From: Nematostella vectensis
Taxonomy: Eukaryota; Cnidaria; Anthozoa; Actiniaria; Edwardsiidae
Assembly: GCF_932526225.1 (NCBI RefSeq)
Contig: NC_064040.1
Coordinates: 8,467,181 to 8,531,180 of the forward strand
Length of the DNA: 64,000 nt
Direction of reading: 5' to 3'
Part shown: piece after piece, positions 1 to 13,000 of the stretch
Layout: the number at the start of each line of letters is the position of its first letter
How positions within the stretch are numbered: position 1 is the first letter of the stretch
Made by a program: the position numbers and the translations under genes
The notes under the pieces: generated by a model
What the model was told of the DNA's origin: nothing
What the model saw: only the letters and a program-made list of their open reading frames with translations
The model's database searches: none

Positions 1-156
1 CCAAATATAGTCAAAATCGAACAATGCAAATGAGGCGTGCGAGCGATATAAGGAATGTGACAGACGGCGTTGGTATTGTGAAATTGTCTACGGATTGCCT
101 TGGCTAGGGGAAAGAAACTCCCTGATTCACTCCCAGGCCCTAGATCTACGCACAGA

Positions 157-3100
157 ATGGTAAGTGACATTTACCGAGATAATTCTGTTCTCTCTACGTG
201 CTTTTTTACCAGCTAAATAGAGGCTTTTCCTAGGAGGAAGAAACATATTCCTATCGCTTCGCATAGTTCTTTGCCACGAGAGAACTTTGATCCCGTAGAA
301 TGTGCTTGTTGGTTTCTTCTCGTTATAGCGATAATAAACAGGCTATAAAATTCGGTTATAAGAGTAAAAGATCTGATTGGTCTTTTTGATATTACTTATT
401 TGTTGTAGAAGCACGAGAACTAGCAAAAGTTCGCCTTCTATTCAATTGAAATTGGCGGCCCATGACGCCTTGTTTAGACCACGGGATTTCAATTCTTATT
501 TGTATCGAATGGTTCACTGAATAAGGTTTTTCCTACATGTTCCCGTTCAACTCCTCCTTACTTATACTTACTTACTTATTCCTTATGTTGGAATCGATGG
601 ATCTTTTATAAAAAATCAGTACCAAAATATGTGTCTTTGGTGATGTCTCCCGTAGGCTTACTATATCATAAGTACTTTAGCACAAATGTACTTATTTCTA
701 ACGTACTTTTTGACGAATTTTAAATACCATTTCCTTGTCTTACTCGATTATAGAAATCAGGCATATCCGTTGTACGAATCGATTGCCAGTGATAGTTAAA
801 ATGTATTTCAGATCTATTCAGGGTTTCTTTTATATAATACGCAAGCGATTTGTGCTTAATATTTAATTTCTGTCATTGTAAATTAAATCAGACGACTACT
901 GTATGATAAATGTTCCCCCGATTTCATAGTCTTCCTGTACTGTTGACACTGGGGAGGTGTGTCAGGAAATGAATAGGGAGGGGTGGTACAATAGAGCAAA
1001 GTTTTGCCACAATCTGTTATCGGTTTGCTATGTGATAGAGTGTGTAACTTCCCTTGAAAATAAAACATTATTGAACCAGTGTACTTATGTTCAACCAAAT
1101 TCTCAAAATGATAGTTAGAGATAAAAAAGAATTTTCCTTGGGCATAAATATACTAAAAATCTTACTATCACTTTCACTGATAGAGTATTATATTTTATTC
1201 CTTTACAGGCAGGACTCAACATTAAAGGTGAGGTTACTGACGGCTGGAATGAGATAAAAAAGGCAGCTTCTGGCCTCCGCTACATCATTTTCAAGATGGA
1301 TGAGAAGAAAGAGAATGTTGTTTTTGAAAAGAAAAAGATGAAATGTGAGTGTAGCCATGAAGACGTCCTAGATGACCTTCCAGCAGATGAACCAAGATAC
1401 ATTGCTCTTAATCTGGACTATAAAAATGTAGAAGGAGCAGATAGAAGCAAACTTGTTCTTATATTTTGGTAAGTGTTTGTGTTATGGCTGACAGAGCAAA
1501 AAAAAAAATGGCAAGTTTTTCCAAAATAAGGTCTGGTTAACTTTGGTAAGCTTGAATTTTTGCATAGAGGTTCCTTATGTTATGTAAACCAACATATCAA
1601 AAAAGTTTTTTTTAATGGATTTGTCTTCAAAATATGAGGCTTGACGTGCAATTTTCAAATGTTCAAAGTATTAATTCTCCTTGTTTTTAGGGAGAAGTCG
1701 GGCTCTGATCAGAAATTAGGCCAAGCCATATCTTCAAAATTTCTTTAAAATTTGAGATTAAGCTTTTGGTCAGAGGAACTGTACAGGACCCGAAACGAAA
1801 CGATCCCAGGACCCGAAATGACTCCAGGACCCGAAATGATCCCCAAAAGTACCCCAAATGATCCTCGGACCCGAAACGATACCGAGGAGTCCCCGAAATC
1901 AACCCCAAGGAATTGTGGTAATAGACAAAGGGAAAGCAGAAGAAATACTCTCAATTCTTGAAGCATAATAAAGGGTTAACAGCGACTTGATTTCTAAACA
2001 ACGTGACTTAAAGATATTAAATTCCAACATAATACTTCTATTTATTACATTGCCCGGCGCTAAACCCATAAACAGAGTCCAAAACAAATAGACAAATTTA
2101 AATTGCTACTGAAAGGAATACAGCATAAACATAGCACAGCTTTGCTCAGATCAACCAAACTTTTGACCTTCCATCACACTCTTAACATTTTGCAGTTCCG
2201 ACACATGACTCCGACACTATAAATCTCATTTCCGGTAAACATGACCCCTAAAAATTAATATTCATCTGACAACCAAACATGTATTTCACCACGAAATCCT
2301 TGTTCACACGAGCGAATATTTACCGACACATTTTAGGCAGCCGGTTTGGCCGAGAAGTTGGAATGACAAAAGCACACTGAGTAATACACTCGAACAACCC
2401 TTCTACTACCGATGCAAAATATTAAGAGGATGTGAAAGCAATATTATGTGATTTTTGAATTTCCTCATATAGTCGTGCGTATACCCCGGCATGATCTCAT
2501 GATATGATAGGTCTTTCATTCACCGAAAACAAACATGCCAAAAAATAACTTTAAAACATTTCGCTTCCTATGTAAAGCAGCATGTCCCATCTGTAAAAAC
2601 TTTCTTTTATGGTTTGTTATGTAAAAATGATTTATCTACGCTGGGCTCCTCAAATTACTATCACAGAAATTGTTAGTTGACCCCAATTTCTGACTCAACC
2701 ACTGTATTTCCCCCGCAGTCGTATATAAAAATCTTAATACTATAGTTTTAGTTACTGTAAATATCCTTTTAATAACACAAACAAAGCTAAATGTTTCATA
2801 TGTTTTTAAAACTGAAAGCCACTCCTTACACATTCCTTTAGTTGTCCATTACTGTAATTCCTTGGGGTTCATTTTGGGGACTCTTGTTGGTCGTTTCGGG
2901 TCCCGGGATCAGTTGGGGTACTTTTGAGGATCGTTTCGGGTCCTGGGATCATTTCGGGTCCTGTACAGAACTCCTTGTATGCGGAATCTTGAGCTTATAT
3001 ATTTAGAATTGGAAAATTTCAACATTTTTTGCTCTGTCGTTATGGCTGTACTGTTAAAGCCGCATCGTCACCAGTTTACTTTCAGAGGGCTGACAGTAAC

Positions 3101-3684
3101 CTCAACCGACAAGAGACAAAAGAATCTATTCTAATCCGAAATATTTAACAGGCCATCCGCTCTAAATTAGCAGTCACATCCTCGAAGAAGCTTCCAATAG
3201 ACACACTGCTTTCTATATTTTGAAATATTTTTCGTGTTTTCCGTTAAAAATAATTGGAGATTGTTATGTAATCAACTGGAAGTAAACTGGTGACAAGGAA
3301 CTGGTGACAAGGCTTTAAGTAAAATTAACCATTTTTACAAAATTTGACTGACCATTTTTATATTTTATTATGTTAACAGGAATTTATAACATATGCATGC
3401 TTAATTTTGATTACATTTATATGGTTGTTCTACATTATTGAGTAGAGTATGACCCAATAAATTTGTTTTTGCATAGTTTTGGAATTAAGTTTACTGTCTC
3501 AAATTATTTATATTTCATTTGTAGGTGTCCCGATAATTGTGAGATCAAAAGCAGGATGGTGTCTGCTGCTACCTTCCAAGATGTCAAAAAGAAATGTCCT
3601 GGTGGTGCTAAATGCCTAGAAATCCAGGAAAGATCAGAGTTATCATTTGAAGCACTAAAAGAAGAACTGAAGAATGTTAAGTGA
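157..3684 (+). CDS. ADF/cofilin-like actin-depolymerising protein, 3 exons
   Basis: Coding exons are 157-159, 1209-1468 and 3525-3684, giving 140 aa with a TGA stop. Exon 1 contributes only the ATG, followed at once by a GTAAGT donor. This initiator-only exon is a known hallmark of animal and plant ADF/cofilin genes. The reading frame is continuous across both junctions (phase 0, then TG|G for Trp). The protein fits the ADF-H fold: central strands ending in KLVLIFWCPD, then the actin-binding long-helix region KSRMVSAATFQDVKKKC. The family severs and depolymerises actin filaments in the cytoplasm. The length matches short cofilins (about 140 aa). It starts M-A-G, so the inhibitory Ser3 of many animal cofilins is absent. 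It is Cys-rich around CECSHED and CPGGAKC. Family assignment is firm; which paralogue it is cannot be told. Confidence 0.9.
1490..3038. mobile_element. MULE-like non-autonomous DNA transposon in cofilin intron 2
   Basis: The 9-bp sequence GTTATGGCT occurs at 1481-1489 and again at 3039-3047, directly outside ends that read GACAGAGC and GCTCTGTC. Inside lie long inverted repeats (about 1774-1925 and 2845-2975) built from reiterated GGACCCGAAACGATCC-like motifs. No transposase ORF is present. A 9-bp target duplication with long complex inverted repeats is typical of Mutator-like elements, but the superfamily call is inference. The left duplication begins only 12 bp downstream of the intron-2 donor. 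Confidence 0.8.
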
Positions 3685-3881
3685 TTTTTAAAATGCAGAA
3701 TCTAAAAAAAATGATGGCAAACTGTGTTGAAATGTAATTTGAGCCTATTCTTGCACTTGTAAATTAACTAGTGTGATACTTGATCCATTTTAACTACATT
3801 GCATTGGTAAATACTGACATCAACCATTGATTTAGCCTATAATCTCATGTCTTTTTTGTCTAGTGAACACCATCAAAACAT

Positions 3882-3887
3882 AATAAA
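3882..3887 (+). terminator. candidate polyadenylation signal of the cofilin gene
   Basis: A canonical AATAAA lies about 200 bp after the cofilin stop codon, in AT-rich sequence. It is the first good signal downstream. The cleavage site cannot be read from sequence alone. Confidence 0.45.
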
Positions 3888-4087
3888 CAGTAAGTGATTG
3901 GTTAAGTTTTATGGTACCTTTTTGATAGTGTTGAGTTTTCAAATGACTGGTGCCTATTTCAATTATTAATTTCTTAGGAATCACTTGGTATAGTATATGT
4001 ATATAATGCCTGATTAGTTTTATCATTAAACTGTTTCTTACAAAGATTTATTTGAGTAATTGTTCTGTTTAAATTGCCGTTAAACAC

Positions 4088-6211
4088 GGCTTCTCTAATT
4101 CACGGAACCTACGGAAACCTCCTCGGGATAATAAATGAAATTCATTTGCTGGAAACCCTTTATTATGCTTACAATTGCATGTCATTTCTTCCGCTTTCCC
4201 TTAGTCCCTTACAGAAATTCCTTGGGCCCTTCGGGCTCATTTAGGGGACTGCAGGATTGTTTTGTGTCCCGGGATCAGTTTTAGGTCTTATTTCTGTCGG
4301 CGGGTGCACATGTCATGGGTCATTACAAAGACATCTCTATCTCGTCTATCATAACTTATCTTCTCCTTTTAACTTAAGGTAATTCCCTCGAAATAGTTCT
4401 ACAACCCAGAATTTTTTTAAACTTGGCATAAACAATATTGAAGTTAAGGGCTTTCAAAAAGTTTAATTAAAAAAATGGCGGTACCGACCTCGTTTTCACA
4501 ACAAAGGGGCGTAGATTTGACGCTTTTTTACTGATCGCGCAAGGAAAAATCCCAACTCTTAGTTTTCAAAAAGAGTGAATATAGTCTTTAGAAAATTAAG
4601 TTCTGTTTGTCGAGCTGCCAAAATCCTATCTCCTAAACAATAACCCGTAGTAGCTAATGTTCAAAACAAATCACATTTTAAGAGATCGCTCTAAAAGACA
4701 TTGTTTTCGCCACTATTCATACGTTTAAAAGCGCCATTTTGAAGTATTTTTACGGCTTTTTAGAGAAATAAAACTCTACAACCCAACTTTTTTCTTCTTT
4801 CAGTACATCAGTTTTCCGTATATATTTAACTATTAGAGCAAATAAAAAATGGGGGTAACCGACTTCGTTACGTCCAGCATTATCTCCCTTATTATACGGT
4901 CTCACAACCGTATAACAACTTGTACAACTTTATCTTCATTGTTCTCGTGATATTTTTAAAGCTCCATATTCTCCTCAGTCTAGTATATGTACCCCTTGCT
5001 AAGCAGCCTATTCTTGAGGTCTTTTACTCAAATAAAGACTACATAAAGACTACTACATATGACGGCTATATGTCAAGTGGAAAGGCTAACTTCTGGTTGT
5101 GCTCAATCATATTAAGAAGTGTCACATCCTACATGTGAAACAAGTTTGACATTAACTTTTTATTCATTTTGAACTTTTTGTCCCTTGTAACCGTCATTTG
5201 TACAAAAAAGGGCCCCTCTATCCAAGCAGGGCCGTAGCGGGGGTGGGGCATTTGGGGCACGTGCCCCTCCAATATTTTCAAAAATTATAAGAAAATGACC
5301 TGTAGGGGCGTGGCTGTGCCCCCATTGTTTTCTTAGTGTTTCTGAAGCGTGCCCCCCAATAATTTGAGGCTTTCTATGGCTATGCCAAGTACTGCAAATC
5401 CGACCGGACCTAGTCCTTTTAGGAGCGTCTCCTCTCGAGTTTAGCAACATACTTCATGTAGTATGATTAAAAGAAACTCGAATGACAGACATTGGAAACC
5501 CGGGATTTCAAGAAAAAACTGTGTGTGTGTGTTGGGGGGGTGGGGGGGTGGGGAGGGGGAATTTGAAAGGAGAACCGTTGTATGCATTTTTTCTGGCTTG
5601 TCGGGGCTGCATGCATTTTTTCTAGGCTTATTATCGTTTATGATTTTTTTTCTGTTTCTTACCCACCCCCTACTTACTTTTCTGATGGTCCGCCCCTTAG
5701 ATGATGATGGTAAAAAAGAGTCACCTAACCCTCGGCCATTTAAGTGAATGCTCAACGGAGGAAATTGGACCATATTGTAATACATCCTACTCCATGCCCC
5801 TTCTACAGAATTTATCTGACGATGAGTTTTAAAGTAATTATACATGTTTATTGCACAGCCGCCAATTAATAGTTGACTCGTAAAGTGACACAACTATACG
5901 AGACAGTACTGTGCAGATTAATGGGTTCTATGTTGAGGTTTATGTGTGCGAGCAAAGAAAAATTCCACATGAAATATTTGTTGAAAAAAAAGGGGCCCCT
6001 CTCCAAGAATACCAGACCCCCCCTCCCCCCGCTAAATAATGACACGTCCCTTACTTAGCGGGCAAGTTACCAGTTTGCGGGAATTTTGATAAAAATTGAA
6101 CTGGTACTCAGGGTTATAAACGAATGCTTTTTTTTTTGTTATTCAGCGGCTTATAGAGACGTTTCCGCAGGTTCCGTAGGTTTCCGTAAGTTCCGTGAAT
6201 TCGAGAAGCCG
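4088..6211. mobile_element. 2.1 kb inverted-repeat element with 10-bp target duplication
   Basis: CGTTAAACAC is present at 4078-4087 and 6212-6221. Between them the ends form terminal inverted repeats: GGCTTCTCTAATTCACGG on the left, and a right end whose reverse complement matches with few changes (about 6160-6211). A 9-10 bp duplication points to a Mutator-like element. No long transposase ORF is visible. A segment at about 4200-4290 resembles the internal repeat of the element in cofilin intron 2 (motifs CCTTGGG and GTCCCGGGATCAG), so the two are related or nested. A GC-rich patch at 5210-5450 may be a further nested insertion. Confidence 0.75.
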
Positions 6212-6579
6212 CGTTAAACACATGATTACACCAAGCCAATTACAGTATAGGTTGAAATAGACCAGTTCCTTCTTCTAGATATGGCGGGGGTGGGGGGTCA
6301 AGCATGATTAACAAGGTTTAAAAATCAGAAATAACTTTTCACAAGAAACTTTTCCAAGCATTCACAATTCACAAAGAATTCTCAATTGAGGACTTCATAG
6401 TATCACCATTGTTTCTGTGGACTGGTGAGGTTTGGGGTGTGTAATGGGGTTCCCATGTTGAGGTTTTAGATAAAGATGTACACTATAAAAGAGCTAACTA
6501 CAATCAATGAACAAATTTTCCCAGCCTAAACAACCTAGGCTTGGCTGTCATGGGAAATAATGTGTTTCCACAATGACCA

Positions 6580-6707
6580 GGGCCGCCTTTCCAGTAAGCA
6601 GATTAATGCTAACCCAGGGATTAATGCCGTTTTTATTCAATTCAAAATGTCAGATAGCCGTATTTATCCCTGGGTTAGCGATAACCTGCTTTCTGCGAAC
6701 CGGCCCC
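6580..6707. mobile_element. small palindromic MITE-like element upstream of WDR81
   Basis: The left arm GGGCCGCCTTTCC...GCTAACCCAGGGAT is mirrored on the right by ATCCCTGGGTTAGC...CGGCCC, enclosing an AT-rich loop. The arms are about 45 bp with mismatches. No clear target duplication was seen, so the class is unassigned. It lies about 340 bp before the first WDR81 coding exon. Confidence 0.55.
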
Positions 6708-7042
6708 AAGTAAATAGATAGGATTTAGCTGAAGAAAGGGGGGGGACACATCTCCAGTCATGAAGGCATCCCTGTGGACATCCTCTGAAATACATAGGTG
6801 TTCCGATTGTTTTTTTTTTTTTTTTGTCTTTTATAGTGAAACTCAAATGAAACAGTTTCGGTTGGTTAGTAAAGTGGAGATGCAGATTCAACTGTATTGT
6901 TTATTTGGGATTCCTGTGGTGGCGATAGACTGGAAATAGTTTCGAACGACGAAAATCTACTAAGTTGTGTGTCAGAATGATTTCTCCCAAGAATTAGCCG
7001 TCCTTACCCATCTTTCATGGCTCCAAGCAATTCAAAGTCAAG

Positions 7043-10000
7043 ATGGGGATGAATCAAAAGGCAAACGAGCTAACAAGACTGGTATCGAAGTCCTTAGGCT
7101 TGGAGTCCTCATGTATTCGTGTGTGTTCCGTATCACGAGTCAGTTGTTTGGTAAGTCACAAGTTGTCATACACGCAAGTATACACGCATATGTAATCCTT
7201 TGTAAACAAAAAGGAGAACCCTCTGTCCACAGCATAGATTTTCTGTTTTTAATGAATGCGTTGCTTTGTGATTATGCACTTATTGTATCATTGGCTTGCC
7301 CAGGATTCGACCAATGAGGGACACCCTCGGTGTGGGGGTATAACACAAGGGGTATCGATGGGTAAATCCGAGACTTGGCGAGGCGGCAAGACCCGCATTT
7401 CAGAATCCCAGCTCGAGACTTTTGTCAAATTTAGGAATCTGAGCCCAAACTTTTCTGAGCTTTTTACATATAACTTGCTCACAGTATGCTTAAAGTCCAT
7501 ATAACCTTTCAGAGTTGATAGACTTTGTCAATTCTTTATATTTTCATCTTCCAAATGGTATGTGGTTCTTATGGACCCTATAAAACACGTGTTCGCGCGA
7601 ATACTCAAATCTGTAATATTGAGGTATTTTGGTCAACCTTCGGGAAAAAGGCTGTGAACTGAAAGGCCCGGGTCCAGTCATTTGTGACGTAGATCGAGAT
7701 GTCAACCATGAGAAAACATATGCGCGTGCTGAACCGGTTCCCGTCTTCATGTCTTCTTAGTTATTGCTGAAAATCGTTGTGTGGTTACAACTTTTACCGT
7801 CATCTTTATATCTTAACCTGGTAGTCAAATGTTTATTTAACTTCAGGAAACAAATCTGCAAAATTCAGCAGATATTTTTTCGTCTGTGAATTGTTTTTGC
7901 ATTGTGCGCGTGTGATGCATTCGCAGTCAAGAATGGCGAAATTCTCACGAGCGTGCGCTGTTTTTGAAACCTACAACAAAACAATATTTTCTTTTTTCGC
8001 ATACAATTTTCGACTTTAAATTATTCTTCGCTTCATTGTGGGTAGCATTGCAATAGAAAACAATTCGCCAATATTTTGTGGTATTGTCGTCTCTGAATCT
8101 TAATGGATTTAAGGAAAATACGTTGTTTAGATTTTCCCGCCAAAACTTGGAATTATTCACTCGATTCAATCTCCTTTCGTGCGGCCAGGAAAATTTTTAA
8201 AGATCTGTAGAAAAAATACAAATTTTAATCAAATTCAATTCCCTTTTCAGAATTTGAAAGTTTATCTATGCTTTGTTTTGGCTAGATTGATATAAGTGAA
8301 AGGTTTTAAGAACTTTAAACATCAGTTGAAAAAATAATTTAAGTATAGTTACAATACAATCTTGCCGCAGTAGCTTAAGTTTCTGTTTAGAGCCGAAAGG
8401 CTCAAGACTTGAAACTCAAAAAAGAAGGGGAAACACACAACATAGAGACTCTGAGATGGCGTGAAAAAATCCCAGACTCCGAGACCGTGGTAGAAAAAAA
8501 AACAAGGCTCTGAGATCCCTAAAATTTTGAAAAAACAAGACTTTGAGACTTGCGTAAAAATGCTGAGATTCCGAGACTTTGTGAAATGTTAGCGAGACTT
8601 CCAAAATTTTTAGAAACCCATTGCTACCCCTCACACATGCTAGCAACCAACAGTGTAATCAAATTTATTCGTATTTCACCCAAATATAGAGTCTTTCTCT
8701 ATCAAGAATGTCCACTTGTTTGAGTTAATTGCTGATTTGTTTTGCAGGTCCACGAAGGCTGGCTTCATTCAGTGATATCAGGATCTTCTACTGGTGATGA
8801 AGGCAGGCTTTATTCACATCCTGGGTCTGAATATGAACGCCAGCTACTCCTTCAACCATCTCATGCAGGGCCTAATCCACCGTGGCTACGGGTCTCCATT
8901 AAAGTTGTGCTGAAATCTGAAAATGCTCAGTTCTTTCCATGGTGAGAAAACAACATAATGGCTGATAAGCATATTTGGGATTGGGTCTATAGTTCTAGCC
9001 TGAAAATGTTTGCTTTGAATGAATTCTGACAAGTTTGTTATCTCTTTATTAATGCTGCAATTAGTTTTTATGTAATGCAATTAGTTTTTATGTTTCACTG
9101 ATACAACATGAGCTTCTGTCTTTAACACTACCTTTTTTCTTATGCAAATGACAACACAGATGATGCAACATAATGGGGAAATCGATTCAAATGCTATATG
9201 TTTATAAGAGTTTTGGATGACCAGTGCCTGTTCAATAATTTTTGCCATGTGCTTGATTTTCAAGGCTCCACTCTGTAACTTGGCTGTAAGTTTGGATTGG
9301 CATTGTCCTTTATTCTGATGATAACCCATAGGAAAAAATGTGATTTAGAGAGTATGTTGCATAAAGATTTTTTTAAGTTTGAATATTTTATTAAACAAAT
9401 CATTTGGTGCATTTATTATCGCTATTGACAAGATACTAAGATTTGATAGATTGCCTGAAAAACACATTCTCTCAGAAAAGTGGAGGGCAAGCACCCCACC
9501 TGTTACTCCCTCTCCGCTCCTTCTCATGACTCCATATATGAAAAATAAATGAAATCTAAGGTTTGCTGCTAGAAGAAACATAGACTGTGAAGTTCTTCTA
9601 TAGGGAGTCAAGGCACAGGGAGCCCAAGTCAAGATCACTTTCCACTGTTGCTGACCTGATCCAGGAACTGAGTGAAGAGTCCTTCCAGCACACCTGGGGT
9701 GTGGCACTGAGCAGCCACCCACTTGCCCTATCCTACCTACCACACCCAAAATGGAGAAAACAGGATAATCAGGTACTTAGTTCCACACCTAGATATGTTT
9801 AGTCTGTAAGGCCAGCCTTGGTCATTTGTTTTTTTATGGGAGAGGGGGCAGGGGATTTTCTCTCCTTAATTATCACAATAAAAAATATTTTTAGGGGGGA
9901 CGGGTTTCATCAATTAGATTGATTAGTAGGTGGCAGAAGTTGTTCAATTATCTAATTTCAAATAAAACTTAAATCAACTTGTTTTTTTAAAGTAGCTGGT

Positions 10001-13000
10001 GCTCAGTGGAAAATAGGTGGCGGGTCTGCCGGGGCCTAATAAAACCCCCTAGGTACAGCTATCAGTTAGCCACCATAGATAGAATACAGCTCTTGTAAAC
10101 ATTCAGCCTTTATTGTTTTAGGGTATGGTCATAGACAAGAAACCAGACCAAATCCAGTTATGAAAAACAATTTTGAATTTGATATTCTGTAGAGACCTTT
10201 GGCAGTTATTACAGAATAGTGTTAAAATTAATTGTTTTATGGCCAATCAGAATATTTTGTAAAGAAAATTGATTGATTTAGAATGACAGAAATTTAAAGC
10301 ATCTTTTAAAAGTTTACATTTTATTTTTCTGTAGAATGTTATTCATCAAATCATCAGTGATGTCTTTGGTGTACCAGTCATCTCCCTACAGAAACACAGC
10401 ACTCTGTCCAACACTAAGCCTAATGGCTACCTAAGAGACTTGCATGGGAATGAGACTCATGCGCCTTCAGATAGTAACCTCATCCCTCTAGTATGTGCCC
10501 TCGAGTGCAGAGACGCATACTTTCTTGTGGAGCCGTTTTTCGCCTATGGACTGCATGACATCTTTACGTTCAGCCCTGCTGTGATGTCACATAGCACTAT
10601 CCGTCTGCTGTTCATTATCTACCAGATCCTACATGCGTTACAATGGTACCATGAGAATAACTTACCATTTGGGAATCTAGCACTGGGGAATATCAGAATA
10701 AGCAAGGGACTGCTTCTCTACCTTACCACTCCAACTTTTAAGGAGGTCCTTGGGGATGTGCTCTTTAAAGGGGAGGAAACCCTGCCTGGAAGGGACTGTG
10801 AGGATGGCCATTCATTGATTGGCTCAACAATGGACATGGCAGATGAAAGGATTACTCTAAAGATGCCAGTGTCACAGGACTTATTGAGCTCCCAGGAGTC
10901 GACTGTATTAGACTCCCTAACTGACCCAAATGTGCTTACTCATGACTTAGCTACGCTAGTTGACATGTGGGTAAGGGATGAGATAACAAACTTTGACTAC
11001 TTAATGGCATTGAACTATCACTCCGGCCGACGCCTTGGCGACCCAAACTACCACCCATTGTTTCCATGGGTTGTGGACTTCACAGAAGAGTGTGGCGGAT
11101 TTAGGGACCTTTCCAAGACCAAATTTCGTCTCAATAAAGGCGACCACCAGCTTGACATGATGTATAAGCAGTCGTGGTTCGAGAGCCACGAGGGAGGCAA
11201 CTCCGAGACAGTCCCTCATCATGTGTCTGATGTTCTGTCAGAGATAACGTATCATGCATACCTCGCTCGCAGGACGCCTGTGTCTGTATTGTGCGAACAC
11301 CTCAGGTCAAACTGGGTTCCAAACGAGTACCCGGCAAGCATGAAAAGACTGTTTGAGTGGACCCCTGACGAATGCATCCCCCAGTTTTTTACAGATCCTT
11401 CAATTTTCTCTTCAATTCACGATGACTTGCCGGACTTAGCACTACCTCCTTGGACGCCAACTCCCACAGACTTCATTTCCTGGCATCGGAATGCTCTGGA
11501 GTCGGACGAGGTGTCCAGAGAGCTGCACAATTGGATTGACCTCACGTTTGGTTACAAACTAAGCGGCAAGGCTGCAATCAAGGCGAAGAACGTTTGTTTG
11601 GATTTGGTCAGCAAGAGCCAGTCAGTGAGCAACTTTGGTGTTGTGCAACTATTCACCCAACCCCACCCTCCTCAATCTACATGTTGCGCCATGCTAGACC
11701 CCACCTCTTTTAGCTGCACACCTCTCTATCACCAACACGGAAACTGTCTCATCGACCAAAATCCCCTGCTCAGACATCTAAAGGAACATTTAGATGACTC
11801 CATGGGGTCTTTGGATAGTATTGACGAAGGGGGGCTGGATGCTGACATGCTTCAGGGTAAAAGGGCTGATCCGAGTGATGCCCCTCCCCGTGATACCGTC
11901 CCACTTGTGAACACCTTCAGTGCTCTTATGGGACCTCGGGAGAGCGCTCTTGTTGAACCTGAAGCTGCTGTGGATGTGATATACCTGCCCGATGATTACA
12001 AACCGCTTGAGATGTTGGAGAAGTATGAGGCCATACAGAAATTCAAGAGGCAGTTTCCAGCCAAAAAGTATTCAAGCGATGACTCAAAGCGAAATGTGAG
12101 CTCTTGATATGATTATTTATTTTTCTGATATATCTTTAACTCGATAAAAAGTTTTCTTTGCGCATCCCAGTTTAGCCCCGTGCAATCAGCATCGCCCAAC
12201 ATTGTCAGCTTTGCCTCGCTTGGTTGACCACAAGACAAAATAAAATGGCTACTAAACACCTGTCGCTATTATCTTTCAGCATGGTTTCCAACATTCAAAC
12301 ATAGTTGGGCTGTGTTTTCCCAACAGTGCTGGCAGTGCTGTTTTTATGCTTTTAATGATTTGGATTTTGCGATACCATGGCACGCTTAACCGTTATGGGA
12401 AGTTAGCCAATAAGAATGCGAGAAGCGATCTATCTAATTGACATGAACTTTCAACGGTTTATTTGCCAAGAAAACCTCAAAATAACAATCCACGTTTCAA
12501 GTCTGATGCTTTATTAATGATATTTGATTGAAAGTTTCTCAGAAATTTGCTTAGAATAAGCCGATGGGAGTGGATGCTTTGTGTGACTCATGATTGAGCA
12601 GGAGCATAAAATGGCGGCGTGATTGACCTCCTTTAGGAGCATGATGGAAACCCATAACATTGACGTTCGTGTCAATCAAAACTATGATTGTCGCTTGCTG
12701 TTTGGCTAACTTTCTTAAACCATTTTCCTAGCGATCACGGTAGAACCCATTGCATTGTAGCAATATATGAAAACTGACTTTTTAAGGTCAAGAAAAGGCG
12801 TCACTGAAGCAGTTTCCTAATCGGGACCATGTATTTGTATTGTATTGTCTAGATTTTGTCAAGAGAGGCCCTCCTGAAGCATTTAATGCAGAAGGACCTG
12901 GAAGCGCTCGGCTGCCTGATTGTCGAGATCGTCCTGAATGAGAAAGTACGGCTCGCCACGGCTGGTCTGAGTGAGAAAGAAAAGGCACGGACGATCAGGG

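Noticed and set aside
5160-5893. Overlapping reverse ORFs of 96 and 150 codons
   Set aside because: They lie inside the 2.1 kb transposon in GC-rich low-complexity sequence and resemble no transposase or other family I know.
6967-7317. 116-codon ORF at the beginning of WDR81 as an alternative first exon frame
   Set aside because: It lacks an ATG near its start. The overlapping frame from 7043 matches the WDR81 N terminus and joins exon 2 in phase.
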